Origin: Geosiphon pyriformis
Taxonomy: Eukaryota > Glomeromycota > Glomeromycetes > Archaeosporales > Geosiphonaceae
Assembly: GCA_016748015.1 (NCBI GenBank)
Contig: JAAOMT010000034.1
Coordinates: 34,838 to 98,837 of the forward strand
DNA: 64,000 bases
Reading direction: 5' to 3'
The position numbers and the translations under genes are program-made. The notes under the pieces were generated by a model. It saw only the letters and a program-made list of their open reading frames with translations, searched no databases and was not told where the DNA came from. This document shows positions 10,028-22,100 of the stretch, one piece after another (the stretch's first letter is position 1; each line of letters begins with the position of its first letter).

Positions 10028-13000
10028 GTGGTTTGGTTTGGAAATTTGCTACATGCAACGTTCGGGATATAATGTTCCTGCAAAGCAATTGAATATTGTT
10101 TGCTGGCATATGAGTTCTGGAAATACAGTTTTTTTCATTACTAAGACAAAGTTGAGGTCTTCCTCTGGGCTTCGGATTAAGGATAAATATGATGGAGTTT
10201 GGATTTTTACTTCTGGTTTGGATGTTGGGAATCTTGGTGCTGGTGTTGCTGTTGTTATGAACAATTCTTTGGCTTGTCATGTTTCTAAGGTTGAGATGGT
10301 TTCTGGTCAGATTATTTCGGTGCGGCTTTTGTTTAAAGACAAGCTCTTGGTGTCTGTTCTTGGCTTGTATGCTGGTGCTTCTGTTAGTATCCATTTTGGG
10401 CAAGCATCTGAGATTAACTCTATTATTGCTAAGGCTGTTAACACTAGTACTTTCATGGTCTTGGGTGGAAATTTTAATGAGTGCAGGTCTGAGAGAAGTG
10501 TGAGTTTCAAGTTTTGTTTGAGTCTGGATCTGGTCAATTCATTTAATGAACATCATTTGGTTAAAACTCCTACATAGTGCAATTTAAGAGGTGCTAAGAG
10601 GACTATTGATTACATTTTTGTTAGTGAGAGTCTGTTTTCTACTGTTGCAAAATGTTGGGTTGGTTCTGTTTCTGATTTTTTTGACACAGACCACTGTGCT
10701 ATGGAGGTGTTGGTCAGTCTGGGTGGACTCCTGAATGTTCAGTTGAATGGTTTGCACAAACAAGCTAACAAGGATCATTGAAAGTTTAAGATCAAGGATG
10801 CAGACAGTAATAGATGGTCTTGCTTTAGAGATTGCTCCTCCGCCAGGATTCTGATAATAAAGAATAGGTTTCTCGCTGTGGCTGTGGGTTATAATTTAGA
10901 TGCTATGTGGTCACTACTAAAAGAAGTGTTGGTGATTTCTGTGAATAAGGTCTTTTCTAGGCTTTGGTTCAGTGATTTTCAGTGTTCAAAAAATAAGTGA
11001 TCTTCTAAATTTCTGGGATTGGAGTTGTTGGTTGCCAAGATTGTTAAGAGTTTGGTATCTGATGATGTTTTTAGGTTCAATTGCCTTGTTGAAAAATGGT
11101 CAACATTGGATTTTAATAAAGCTCTTGTGTTAAGGGACATGGTTTATACTAATCAAAAAATGATGAACATTCTCAAATATTTGTCAATTGTCAGAAAAGA
11201 ATACAGGAAGTCCAAAATATATGAATTGAAATTGGCGCAGGAGGCTTCTATTAGAGCAGCTATTGAGAAACACATGGAAAAGTTTTGTTCAAACAAGGGC
11301 AGTATAATCAGAAGTGTTTTGGATAGATCTTTTTGGAAGATGGTGTTAAATCACTTGGTGGTTAATGATAAGCTGGTGTTAGATCTGGATGGGGTAAGGT
11401 TGAATGTTGACAGAATTATGGAGAGTTGGACAAGAAAATGTGTGGTGCCTTCTGTGCTGTTTAATCACTGGGCTTGCCAGTATGTATCTTTGGACTATGT
11501 TAGGGATAACATTTTTTTTGGTGTGATGAATGTGATTAGCATAAGTGAGTTGTTTGTAGTTGTTGGTAGTCTGCCTAATGGCAAGGCCGCTGGCTTGTCT
11601 GGTATTCTAAATAAACTTTGGAAGCATGGTGGTGAGAGTGTAATGGAATGCCTTTTGGTGCTGTTGAATGAATGTCTCTTTGTTGGTACTGTGCCTGCCT
11701 TGTGGAAGAGGGCTTGGGTTTTGATGATCCCTAAACCTTATGATTAAGATGGAATTCTCACGAATATCTGCCCTATTGCTTTGATTAAGATGGCCAGAAA
11801 GGTTCTTTTCAAGATTTTTTTTGATAGGATTTTTTTTACTTGCAGCAAGTTTGGTGTCCTTTATGGCAACAATTTTTCAGTGTTAAAAGGTACCTCTACT
11901 CAGGTTCTGGTGTTTGCTATTGGGTTAGTAGTTAAGGATACTCTTAAGAAAAATAAGGAACTTTGGTTGGTTTTACAGGATATGCATAAGGCATATAATT
12001 CTGTTGATTGGTACCATTTAAAGGCTAGTCTACAGCATATCAAAATGTGTGACAGGTTTATCAAGTTTTTTGGCAGTATTCACGAGGATAGGTTTAACAG
12101 GGTGATGACCAATTTTGGCCTTTCAAATGGTTATAGGGTACATGATGGCTTGGATTAGAGTAAGGTTTTTTCACCTCTTCTTTGGAAAATTTTTTATGAT
12201 CCACTTTTGTGTGAGATTAAAAGGCATGAGCATTTATGTGGATACTGAATTAATTTTAAGTTTGTGGTGAAATTGGGCAGAGTTGAGAGTAGTGGTGGGA
12301 TGTCTTCCTTTTTTGCGGCTGGGGCATTTGTTAATAACACCATTTAAATCAGTGATTGCCAAGCATTGATGCAGTATGCCTTGGACATTGTTAGTGAATT
12401 CTTCTCAATTAATAATATTTCCATCAATAATGAAAAAACTGTGGCTATTCCTATTAATTAAGGAGTTAAAGTTGCTTCTCTGAATATCAATAGACAGCCA
12501 ATTTCTATTGCCAAAAAGAGTGAGGCACACAGATATCTGGGAATTTTTTTGTCAACAGAGGGCTTGTCTAAACTTAGTTTGGCCAAGGCCTATTCAAATG
12601 TTCAGTTTTTTGCCAATATAGTGCTCAGAAAGACTATCACAGATAAGCAGTTCTCGTACTTAGTGTCAGCTGTTCTACAGCCTATTGTTAACTACCATAC
12701 TCAATTCAGCTTTGTTTCTTCAAATGTGTATCACCAATAGGATGCTTTGATCAAAAAAGGTCTTAAACTTAAAGGTGGTCTTCCTCGTGACTTTCTTGAT
12801 GCAGCTTTGCATCATTCCTTATTGTATGGCCTGAAATCTTTTGAACAGATACAAGCTGAGAGCAAATTGGCTGCTGTGGTCATGTTTTTTAATGCTTTGG
12901 GCATTTTGGTGCGTTTATTTGATCATAGATTCCTGGATTTGCAAATTCTGAGTTGGGCTCTTTTAGATTCCCTATAGTTTCCTGTCAAGTTGCATGTTAG

Positions 13001-14714
13001 TCCTGTAAACAATTTTTTGGCTGGCATAGTTAAGATTTTTTTGGGTAATAAGCTGTTTTTGGTGAATAACCTGTCTTGTGCTTTTCATAATCCTGGTAAT
13101 TTTTCTATGTCATTGGTGCTAGGAAGTGCTTTTTACTATGGTTCTGTTTATTTTTTGAAGCAATTTGGTGTTGCCTTTGGAAACAGGTCGCTTAATAAGA
13201 AGGGTCATGTGATGGATTGGAAGACTTTTCACCAGTAGAAAAGGCTCAACCCAAGAGGGTCTGTTCCTCATTGGTTCGATTTTACATCTAGGTTTTTGCA
13301 TGATAGTGGTGCTTTGTTGTCTGGTCTGGTTAAAGCCAATCAACTTTCTGGTTTGGACATTCTGACTTCTGAGGAGTTTTCTGATTTGTATTGTTGTTTA
13401 CATGAGTTGTGGTCTGGTCTTTTTGAGATTTTTACAGATGGTTTACTGAAAAGATTTGGCTCTTTTAATGTTGCTGGTAGTGCTACTGCATATTTTTCTA
13501 CTATCGACCATAGTATTGGTGTTAGAGTCCATGGTTTAATGTCTTTTATCTTGGCTGAATTGCAGGCTGTTGCTTTGGCATTAGAATATGTTCCATCTTC
13601 TAGTGCGGTAACAGTGCATCTCGATAGCCAAGCTGCTATTAATACATGTGTCTCTGAGTTGTCTCATCCGGTGCCTGATTTCTGAGTTCCATGCTGGGTG
13701 AAGAGATGTTACATTTTTAATTTGATTAGAAAGAAAGATTTGACCATGAGTTGAGTCAAGGTTAAAGGTCATTCTGGTGTTTGTGGCAACATTAAAGCTG
13801 ATGCTGCTGTCGGTGCTGCTACATGTTCTTGGTTTTCCTTGCCTATTGGGGTGCGGAAACGGCTTTTAATCGCTGAAAGTATGGTCATGTCTGGCAATGT
13901 CCACCATTTTGTTAGAGATCTGTTTAGGTCTGTATGCCAAGCACATTGGGAGGCTGGGCCTGATCAAGATGTGATTCGGAGTAGTCTAGTCAAATGCATG
14001 GACTGGAGTGCTATTTTGAGAGTGTGGCACCCTGATTCACACATGCTTACAGGGTTCACTAACTGGAAGTCTTCTGTGCTGCAGTCATATTTAATGAAGA
14101 CTGTGCACCATCGACTCTCTGTGACTGTTCGTAAGAGGTTGTATAATAAGAATTACCCTGGTGTGCTGTGCTTATTGTGTAGAGAGATGGAGTTGCCCAA
14201 TCATGTGTTTTCTTGTTCCATAGATGCTGGTGTCCGAAATGAGATTCTTACTGAGACTGCTGTGTCTTGGGTTTCTTTGGTGGATTCTTGTGTTTTGTCT
14301 TCTTCTGCTGTTCTGCAGTTTCTCAGTTATTGTTTCTTAGATGTCGGCTTGTATTCTATTTTGTGTAAGGGATTTGTCATGGGTGATTGGTGCTCAGAAA
14401 CCATTGAAGTTTTTGAAGTCAAGAAAGTGGCTGTTGGTGTTGTTGTTGATTTTATAAGGAGTGTTGTTGAGCTCCACCATAGTAAGATCTGGCTGGTGAG
14501 ATCTAGTTATAGGATGAGCATAGAGAAAGCTGGTTCAGTTGGGGATGATGAGATGATATCAGGTTTGTCACATTGCAAAGCTTCTGTGTTGTCTGATAGT
14601 ATGGTTCAGATAATTGGTGTTTTGGGTTCTTTTTTTGTTAACTTTGGCTATTATAGGTCTAGTCTTTTCTTTTTTGGTTTGGATTTCAATCCTTGGGTCA
14701 TTATAGGTGTGTAG
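10024..14714 (+). pseudogene. LINE ORF2: endonuclease-RT-RNase H, broken
   Basis: The polyprotein nicks target DNA and reverse-transcribes the element. The ATG at 10024 (MSGLVWKFATCNVR) opens an EEP endonuclease (to about 10700; GGNFNE near 10465, DTDH near 10683). One base is missing in a G run near 10067; after that a single frame continues to TAG 14714, broken only by stops such as 10575, 10779, 12156, 12738, 13683 and 13752. The RT begins near 11570 (NGKAAGLSGI) with motif A QDMHKAYN near 11980, motif B near 12170 and motif C FVNN near 12330, where the usual FVDD aspartates are lost. RNase H spans 13430-13830 (FTDG, ELQAVALALE, LDSQAA, VKGHSG). A C-x2-C-x7-H-x3-C finger lies at about 14170-14220. 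It is inactive. Confidence 0.9.
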
Positions 14715-14850
14715 TGTTGTCTTGTCTGGCCTGAGTGACTAGCCACATGTAGTAAGTATGTGAGTTGCATTTAGTTTGGGCCTCTTAGTTTGGCTCTGTA
14801 TACTAGACAACAGTTGGGTTTCACTCATAAAAATGCATAATAAAAAAAAA
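14715..14850 (+). other. LINE 3'UTR and A-rich tail
   Basis: It holds the conserved 3'UTR block (GACTAGCCACATGTAG near 14743, a CATTTAG block, then GGGTTTCACTCAT near 14817) followed by AAAAATGCATAATAAAAAAA. The same order occurs at the 3' end of the minus-strand LINE and of at least four relics. In target-primed reverse transcription this part is what the RT recognises to start copying. Confidence 0.75.
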
Positions 14851-14860
14851 AATTATAAAT
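14851..14860. repeat. Target-site duplication, right copy (LINE +)
   Basis: AATTATAAAT directly follows the poly(A) tail and repeats 7920-7929. Confidence 0.6.
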
Positions 14861-15829
14861 TAGTAATAAAGTTATTGTTTTTTACTGCTAATTTTTTATT
14901 ATTATTTAAATAATAATAAAAATTAAAACAACAAAAAAACAACTTTTTTTTAACTCTAATACAAATTTTTTAAAATAATATTTTTCTATTATATATTAAA
15001 ATAATAATAATTAATTTTAATATTAATAACATTTTTTTATTTATATTATTAAATAATTTATTTATTAAAACAGTTTTTAATAATAGCTTTTTTTACAATA
15101 AAATTAAAAATATATAATTAATATTTTTATATATATTATAATAAATATAGTTTATATTTAAATATTTAAAGTTAAATAGTTTTTTTTTTATAATAATTAA
15201 TAGTCTTTTATAAAAAGTTTTTATAAAATATATTTGAAATTAATAATACTACAATTTAATAATTTGTTTGTAAATATCTATTAAAATACTATATTAAAAT
15301 AGTTTTTATTATATTAAATTCTTTTATTAAAAATTTATTAACATATTTATTTATATAATAGACTTTTTAATTAATAATATTTAATTAATTTTAATAATTT
15401 TAAATTATAAATATTTATATTAATATTTAAATTTAGATTTAGAAAATAAATTAAATTCAAATTTTTGACTAATTTATTTATAAAAATAAAACTATATTCA
15501 AATAGGTTTTTTTAAATAAATTCTAATATTTTAAAATAATTAAAACTAAACAAATACTGTTAAAGTAAAAAAAAACAATATAATTAATTTTTATTAATAA
15601 AACTATTTATTTTAATAAATTTTAAGATAAAGTAAAACTATATAAAAAATATTTTTTTAAAATTAATAATAAAATTTTTTTTAATTAAAACAGAAATCAT
15701 AACTATTTAATAATTGTTTTATAAAAATAATATCAAATTTTTAAAAAAATTAAATCATATTATAATAGATTAACTAATTTAAAACATTTAAGATAAGAAT
15801 TTATTTTTAAAACAGAATATATTTAAAAA
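14861..15829. other. AT-rich sequence without recognisable content
   Basis: Nearly pure A/T with homopolymer runs and no ORF worth reporting. It may be retroelement debris beyond recognition; I cannot align it to any other part of the window. Confidence 0.5.
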
Positions 15830-16740
15830 ATTATTAACAAAAAAAATATTATATTTCAAAAAAAGTTTGTTATATTAGCCAAAATATTGTTTAAAAATTA
15901 ATAATTAACTTAATAAAGTATTAAAATAAACTATATAATATTCAATATAAAATCTGAAAATTTATTGCTTTATAATTAAAAAACTTATTAAAAATATTAT
16001 TATTATTTATAAACATTATTATATAAATTATTATTTTTAATTTAAGTTTGTTTAAAAGTTCTTAAACTATTATTATTAAACCAAAATTAAATTATTTAAC
16101 ATAAAATTACTTTTATAATTTTTATTATTAATTAACATATAATATTATTTTTATTTATTACTTATTATTTAATTAATAATTTAATTTATATAATAAACAA
16201 ATTTAACTAATTGTAATAATTAAATTATATAATATTTTAAATTAAGTAATATTCAAAAATTTATTAAAATATTTAAAAAAAAAAACAACAGTTTATTAAA
16301 ATATTAGCAAAAAAAAATGTTAAAATTCAAAATAATTTTATAACAAAATATATAAAAAAAAGTTTTTTTCTTTAAAAATATATATTATTTATTTTATTAA
16401 TTAATTAATTAACTATTATAAATCAATAAAATAAAATTGCTATTTTTAAACTCAAATTTTTTATATAATTAATATTGTTTTAAAATTTACAAAACTTAAG
16501 TAATATTTTAAAATTAATTATTATTAATCTTAATAATAATTTAGTTATTTTAAATTTTTTTATTTTAATTTATATTATTAAAGAGCTTATAATTAAGATT
16601 TTCTATAAAAAAATTAACTTTTACTGCAAAATAAATACATATTATTAAAGAGTTTATAATTAAAAATTTTTGTAAAAAGTTGATTTTTATTGTAAAATAA
16701 TTATATTAAATAATTAACATAAAATTGGTTATTTTCTTGT
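15830..16740. repeat. Dispersed repeat R, copy 1
   Basis: 15830-16200 aligns with 18790-19045, and 16240-16740 aligns with 25900-26340, i.e. with the two halves of a second copy that the minus-strand LINE split. Shared words include ATTAGCCAAAATATT and ATAAAATTGG(C/T)TATTTT. Within it a unit of about 69 bases (starting ATTATTAAAGAG) is repeated twice in tandem at about 16574-16710. No coding capacity was seen. Size and dispersal would fit a solo LTR, but the terminal bases are unclear. Confidence 0.5.
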
Positions 16741-17089
16741 TTAACAATTTATTTGCTTTTTTTATTCAAAGTTAAATTAAATTACATAATATTTATTGAA
16801 TTATTATTTAAACTAATAATTTTTAATTATAACTATTAATAAAAAAAAATACAAAAGTAATTTAATTATTATAATAAATAATTTAATATTGTAACCAAAA
16901 AATTTAATTGTTATAATAACATAATTTAATATTATAATAGCTTGATAAAAATAAAAACACACTATATAATTAATTTTATTAAAAAAATGAAAAAACAATA
17001 CTTATTAATTGTAATTAAATAATATAAAAAAATTAAAACATTAAAATTATAAACTATTATAATATTATTAGTAATTTTAATATTAAAAA
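16741..17089. other. AT-rich gap
   Basis: No gene or repeat that I can support. The only open frame, on the minus strand, is low-complexity (Ile, Leu, Tyr, Asn) and looks like chance in A/T-rich DNA. Confidence 0.5.
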
Positions 17090-17530
17090 GCTTTAATATT
17101 TTGTTTTTTATAAAAAAACATTTTTAAATAAAAACATAAAAAACAAATTAATAAAATTTTTAGATTTAATTAAAAACTAATTAAATTTTTATAGATTAAT
17201 ATTATATAAAATACCAAAAACTACAATATTTTATTTATATAAAATGCTTATAATATTGATAGTTTTTTTTTAGCTTAAATTTGCTTAAAATATTTAAGAT
17301 TATATAGCAAAAAATAATACAATATCTTGTTTAAAAAAATTTTAAGCAAATTAGCTTTTAATATTAAGTTTTTCTTAATTAATATATTATATTTGTTATA
17401 AACACCTATAAAAATAAAGTTAAACTGTATTTTATAATCAATTATAAACTTTTAATTAACAAATTAATTTCTAAATACTTGTGTAATTTTTTTTATAGCA
17501 AAATAAATAATTTAATAATATATAATAAAA
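17090..17530 (-). mobile_element. Decayed LINE ORF2 fragment
   Basis: About 17390-17500 aligns with 21150-21240 of the full-length minus-strand LINE (the part after the RT domain), keeping spacing while losing C and G. The adjoining bases probably belong to the same fragment. There is no open frame. It is separate from the relic whose 3' end starts near 17860. Confidence 0.4.
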
Positions 17531-17859
17531 TATTATTAATTTTAAAAAATTTATTAATAATATATAAATATATTAAGTAGTTATTTAGTTATTTTTAATT
17601 TAAATTATATTAATTATTAAATAAAAAATTGGGTTTAGTTTAATTATAACCTTAATATTAATTTTATATTTACTTATATTTTTATATTTTTTAATTATAT
17701 ATATAAAAAAATACTTAAACTTTATTTATAAAATGAATAATAAAAAATTATAGAAAATTTTGCATAATAACAAAAAAAATATTTTAATTTAAATTATTAT
17801 ATTATTTTGTAATTATTTGTTAAGTTAAAATTTATTATAATTTTATTTATTATGTTTAA

Positions 17860-18795
17860 TAAGTAAAATTCAAATTCTATTTAATATAATACATCAAACT
17901 AAGTAATTTAAATTAAATATAAATCACATATAACCAGTTATTTAAGCCAATTAGAATAATACTATATTTTTAATATTTGAAAAAAATAAATATGTTTTGT
18001 ACATATTAAACCAAATACTAAAGACTTTAACAATCTCAAACAATCTAATCATATTATTAAACAACACAAATAAAAAACTTCTACCAATTTCAATTATTAT
18101 TTTATTGAATAAAATAAAATTTTTTTTTATAAAAGCATAATACTTAAAACAAATAAAACAAATATTCAATCTGTGTATTAATTTCAAATTATACACAAAA
18201 TTTACAATCATATTAACAGCAATTTTAACATTTTTAAAAATAAACAAAGACTTATAAAATTATTTCTTAAAAATAAAACTTTTACACAAAGTAATATATA
18301 CAAAAATATTAAATATACACAAAAAAAACAATTAAAATACACATAATAATAATTTGCATAAATCAAACTTAGTTTTTTAAATAATTATATATAAATTAAA
18401 AAAGTTTTTGTATTTTTTAACATCTATTTTGCATAAAAAAAAGTAATTTAAAAATTCAATTTTTTTTACAATAAAAATATAATATACTATAATAATATTT
18501 ATTATACAAAAACTTGTAAACAACCATAAACAGTTGATAATATAAAAATTTTATAAAATAGAAATATGTATCAATAGTGGTCTTGTTTATAAAACCAGTC
18601 ATTATATGAGAATTAGAATACCAAACTAGCAATAACTTAATCTAGTTAATATTTTTATTTAAATTTTATCCAAAATTTTAGCATTTGATTTAATTTTCTA
18701 ATAAGTATAATTGATAATGTAAAAAACTTTACAAACAAAATACCATATATTCTTTAATATAGCTAAATTATTAATCTTGATAAGTTTTTTTTAAA
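17860..18795 (-). mobile_element. Old LINE relic A, 3' segment
   Basis: 17870-17970 matches the LINE 3'UTR block. 17951-18247 on the minus strand still encodes a degraded ORF2 C-terminus (..KIIIEIGRSF.., ..YLFFSNIKN..) parallel to that of the 19-kb LINE. The match continues to about 18795, equivalent to 20030 of the intact copy (for example the NATACCAT..CTTGA block). The relic then resumes at 26341 and again at 46284, so this is the 3' segment of one old LINE opened by nested insertions. Confidence 0.65.
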
Positions 18796-19045
18796 CATAA
18801 ATTCAAAACATTATATTCAAAAAAAGGCAATATTAGCCAAAATATTAGTTTTTTTATTGTCTAAAATACCAGAATGTTTTTTTATTTTATGTTAATTAAT
18901 ATACAAACTTTTTTTTAATAACATTTAAAATATATTGTTATTGTTATCAACTGAAATTGAAATATTATTTAGCATAAAATTTTAATCTATTGCTTATTAT
19001 TTTATCAAATTATCTAAATTATTATTTAATTAATAATTTGATTTG
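18796..19045. repeat. Dispersed repeat R, copy 2, left half
   Basis: It aligns with 15830-16200. It is inserted in LINE relic A and is cut at 19036-19045 by insertion of the full-length minus-strand LINE. The other half is 25791-26340. Confidence 0.5.
19036..19045. repeat. Target-site duplication, left copy (LINE -)
   Basis: ATTTGATTTG occurs here, adjacent to the T run that is the complement of the poly(A) tail, and again exactly at the element's 5' end (25781-25790). The following T may extend it to 11 bp. A 10-bp exact repeat at both ends of the element is strong evidence for target-primed insertion. Confidence 0.85.
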
Positions 19046-19182
19046 TTTTTTTTTTTATTTATTTATTTAATGAGTGAGGTCCAAACACTACCTAGAACAA
19101 TACATCATACAAGTGATCTAAACTAGGCATGAATCATGCTCTTTCTACACGTGACCAGTCATTCAGACTAGTCAGGACAACA
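19046..19182 (-). other. LINE 3'UTR and tail (minus strand)
   Basis: On the minus strand it carries the conserved block GAATGACTGGTCACGTGTAG (about 19168-19149), a CATGATTCATGCCTAG block, then ACCTCACTCATTAAATAAA and an A run. The tail contains TAAA repeats before the A run. Confidence 0.75.
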
Positions 19183-22100
19183 CTAGACATCTATATGCAC
19201 CAAGACCAAGTTATCTACATCTGAAAAGAATAAACTAGATTTACGAAACCCAAAACCAATACCAATAGCATCAGCAATACCCAATAATCTAACCACACCA
19301 GACGAGAGTACTGAAGGAAGACCAGAAACCAAGACAGAAATAGAACCATCACATGGGATAAAGCCACCCTTCTCTATAACAGCTCTGTGTTTCACACGAA
19401 CCAGCCAAATATCATTATGGAATACAAGACATAAATCACGCACAAATGCCATGATATTCTGAGCTGCCGTTTTAAAGTCCTTGAAAACAGAAAAAGATTC
19501 ACAATATCACTCATTGAAAACAAAGCCTTTACATATAGCCATACCAACAACAGCATTGAAAGTGCAAGCAGAAAGCAAAGTCGAGTGAGATAAACCTGAG
19601 CATGTTTCCCAAACAGATGCATGAGCGTTCATCAACTGAACATGATGACAAGCATTGAATGGGCACGAAAACACATAATCTGAAATTTCAACATTGCCAC
19701 AGAACAAACACATCACACTGGGGTACCCCTTATCATAAAGTCGCTTTTGCACAGCAACAGGAAGACGATGATGCAACGCCTTCATAAAATATGTCCGAGA
19801 ACCAGCAGTATGAGCACTAGTGAAACCAGCAGTCAAATGAGAGTCTGGATGCCATACCGAACATAACCTGAACCAATCAACATCAGCATGTAGACTGTCT
19901 ACCAATACCCAAGAACCAGAACCGACCTCCCAATGTGCACGGTGAATAGAGTGGAAAACATCACGAACAAAATGTCTAGAATTACCAGAAACCACAATAC
20001 CATCAGCCTTGAGAAAATGTTCATTAATCCTGTGAGGAAGATGCACACCAGAAAAGGCAGCAGCCCTAACCAAAGTGTCAGCACACTTATTGCCCAAGAC
20101 TCCAGAGTGACCTCTAACTTTAATCCAATTAACATCCAAATTTTTGTGATGAATGACATTAGAAATATGGCGGCGTTCGACCCAACACTGATTTCTGAAA
20201 TCCGGACACCCCAACATTAACTCTGACCTGCATGCATCCAAAGTGGCCTGGCTGTCCGAAAACAGATTAACCGAACGAGAAGGAGGGACACACTCGAGAG
20301 CCAAAGCAATGGCCTGCAGCTCCGTCATGGTAGAAGAAACCAGACCAGAAACTTCCACACCTAAACCCAAATCAATGTCCTCAAAAAAAACAGCAGCACC
20401 AGCCTTCATACCAAGAGTACCCAGCCCACACAGAGAACTATCTGTAAACAGAGAAAGGCAGTCGGAATCAACCTCCAATAAGCGATTGCAAACAACAACA
20501 AACTTGCAAGACTCAAGTACGTCAGACAAGTCAATATTCAGTGACAAAAGAGAACAAACGGGAGATGACCCAGAACCAGACAAAAAGTGAACAGCAGCAT
20601 TGAACCAATCAGGAATCGGACCCCGAAGGTCCAGTCTCTTCCACTACTTGAAAGTTCTCCATTCGAAAACAGAACCAGTTCTATCACGAAGCTGCTCAAC
20701 AAAGGCAATTCCATATCGCCAAAGCAAAGAGACACATTTATAAAAAGCTAACTTGCCAAAAACAACAGACATTGGGGTCTCCTTTTGAAAATGAAAAACA
20801 TTGGTCACAAGATCACCCAGAGAAAGATCGCAACCCAAAAAAATCCGGACAACACCAGCCAAAAAATTATTCAAAGGACTGACATTAATATGAGAAGGGA
20901 AAAGCAGAGGGTGATAAGGGTGCCAGCTGAGAACCTGTAAATCATGAGACCTATGTGTGAACAGATGGCCCAAAATACCCACAGAATTGGCAAAACAAAC
21001 AATAGCAGCTGACTTGCTCTCAGCCTGGACCTGCTCAAAAGATTTCAACCCATACAGAGAAGAATGATGAATAGCATCATTGGGAAAGTCGAGTGGCAAG
21101 CCAGATTTGGACTTCAAACTTTTACAAATCATAGTGTCCCATTTCGCATACACACTAATAGGAACAAAGCTAAACTGAGTCCTGTAGGCAATTATGGAGT
21201 GAAGAACCGCTGACACCAAATATAAGAACTGCTTATCAGAGATAGCCTTTCTCAGAACAAGGTTGGTGAAGAATCAAACATCCAAGTGTGCCTTAGCCAA
21301 GCTAGGCTTTGACAAACCTTCAGTAGACAGAAAGATACCCAAGTACCGATGAAGCTTCCCCCTTTTGGCTATCAAAATAGGCAGACCACTGATCAACAAA
21401 TAAGAGGTGAAAACTCTGCAATTAATGGAAATGGCCACCATTTTGTCATTATTGATCGAAATGTTATTGACTTGAAAAAACTCACTAGCAACATTGAGAA
21501 TATGTTGGGTGGCAGTCTGGCTGCTACCAATCCAAATTGTATCATTGACGAAAGCACCAGCAGTGAGAAAAAAAGTCAAACCAGTCTGAAATTCAATGTG
21601 ACCAGTATTGACAACAAAATAAGAGTCTAACCTGTATCCACAAACACTTTCTTGTCTCTTGACTTCACACAAAAGGGGATCATAAAATATGCGCCAGAGA
21701 AGAGAAGAAAACACCTCCCCTTGATCCAAACCATCATGTACCCAATATCCATCAGTCAACCCAAAATCTGTCATAACTCTGTTGACTCGATCATTGTGGA
21801 TGCTACCAAAAAACTGAATGAATTTGTTACACATTTTTATTCTGACCAAGCTCTTCCTCAGATGCTCCCAGCCAACCAAATCATAAGCCTTTTGCATGTC
21901 TTGCAAGACCAGCCACAGCTCTCAGTTCTTTTCCAAAGCATCCTCAATGACCAATCCAATAGCGAAAATAGGAGACTGCGTGATTGTGCCTTTTAAAACA
22001 GATAAATTATCTCCCCTCAGAACATCAAAAACACTACAAGCTAATGAAATTCTGTCCAAAAGCACTTAGAAAGGATTTTGCGAGCCGTCTCAACCAAAGC

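Larger units (their letters stand above)
7930..14850 (+). mobile_element. Full-length LINE (non-LTR retrotransposon), RNase H-bearing
   Basis: A complete 6.9-kb element: 5'UTR of about 136 bases, ORF1 (CCHC knuckle, nucleic-acid binding), ORF2 (endonuclease, reverse transcriptase, RNase H, C-terminal zinc finger), 3'UTR and an A-rich tail, flanked by a 10-bp target-site duplication. An EEP-type endonuclease plus RNase H in ORF2 puts it near the I/Tad-type LINEs of fungi. It is relatively young, since both ends and the domain order survive, but it is dead: about twenty stop codons and at least three frameshifts. It is a clearly diverged relative of the copy at 19046-25780, not a recent duplicate of it. 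Confidence 0.9.

Noticed and set aside
8465-13754. TGA as a Trp codon (alternative genetic code) in the LINE ORFs
   Set aside because: Several TGA codons face Trp, but TAG and TAA also replace Trp, Gln and Arg in the same frames, and the two host genes use TGA or TAA as true stops. Transition decay explains all of it.
16813-18247. Candidate membrane proteins on the minus strand
   Set aside because: The hydrophobic composition comes from A/T-rich codons; the frame at 17951-18247 aligns with the LINE ORF2 C-terminus and is a relic.
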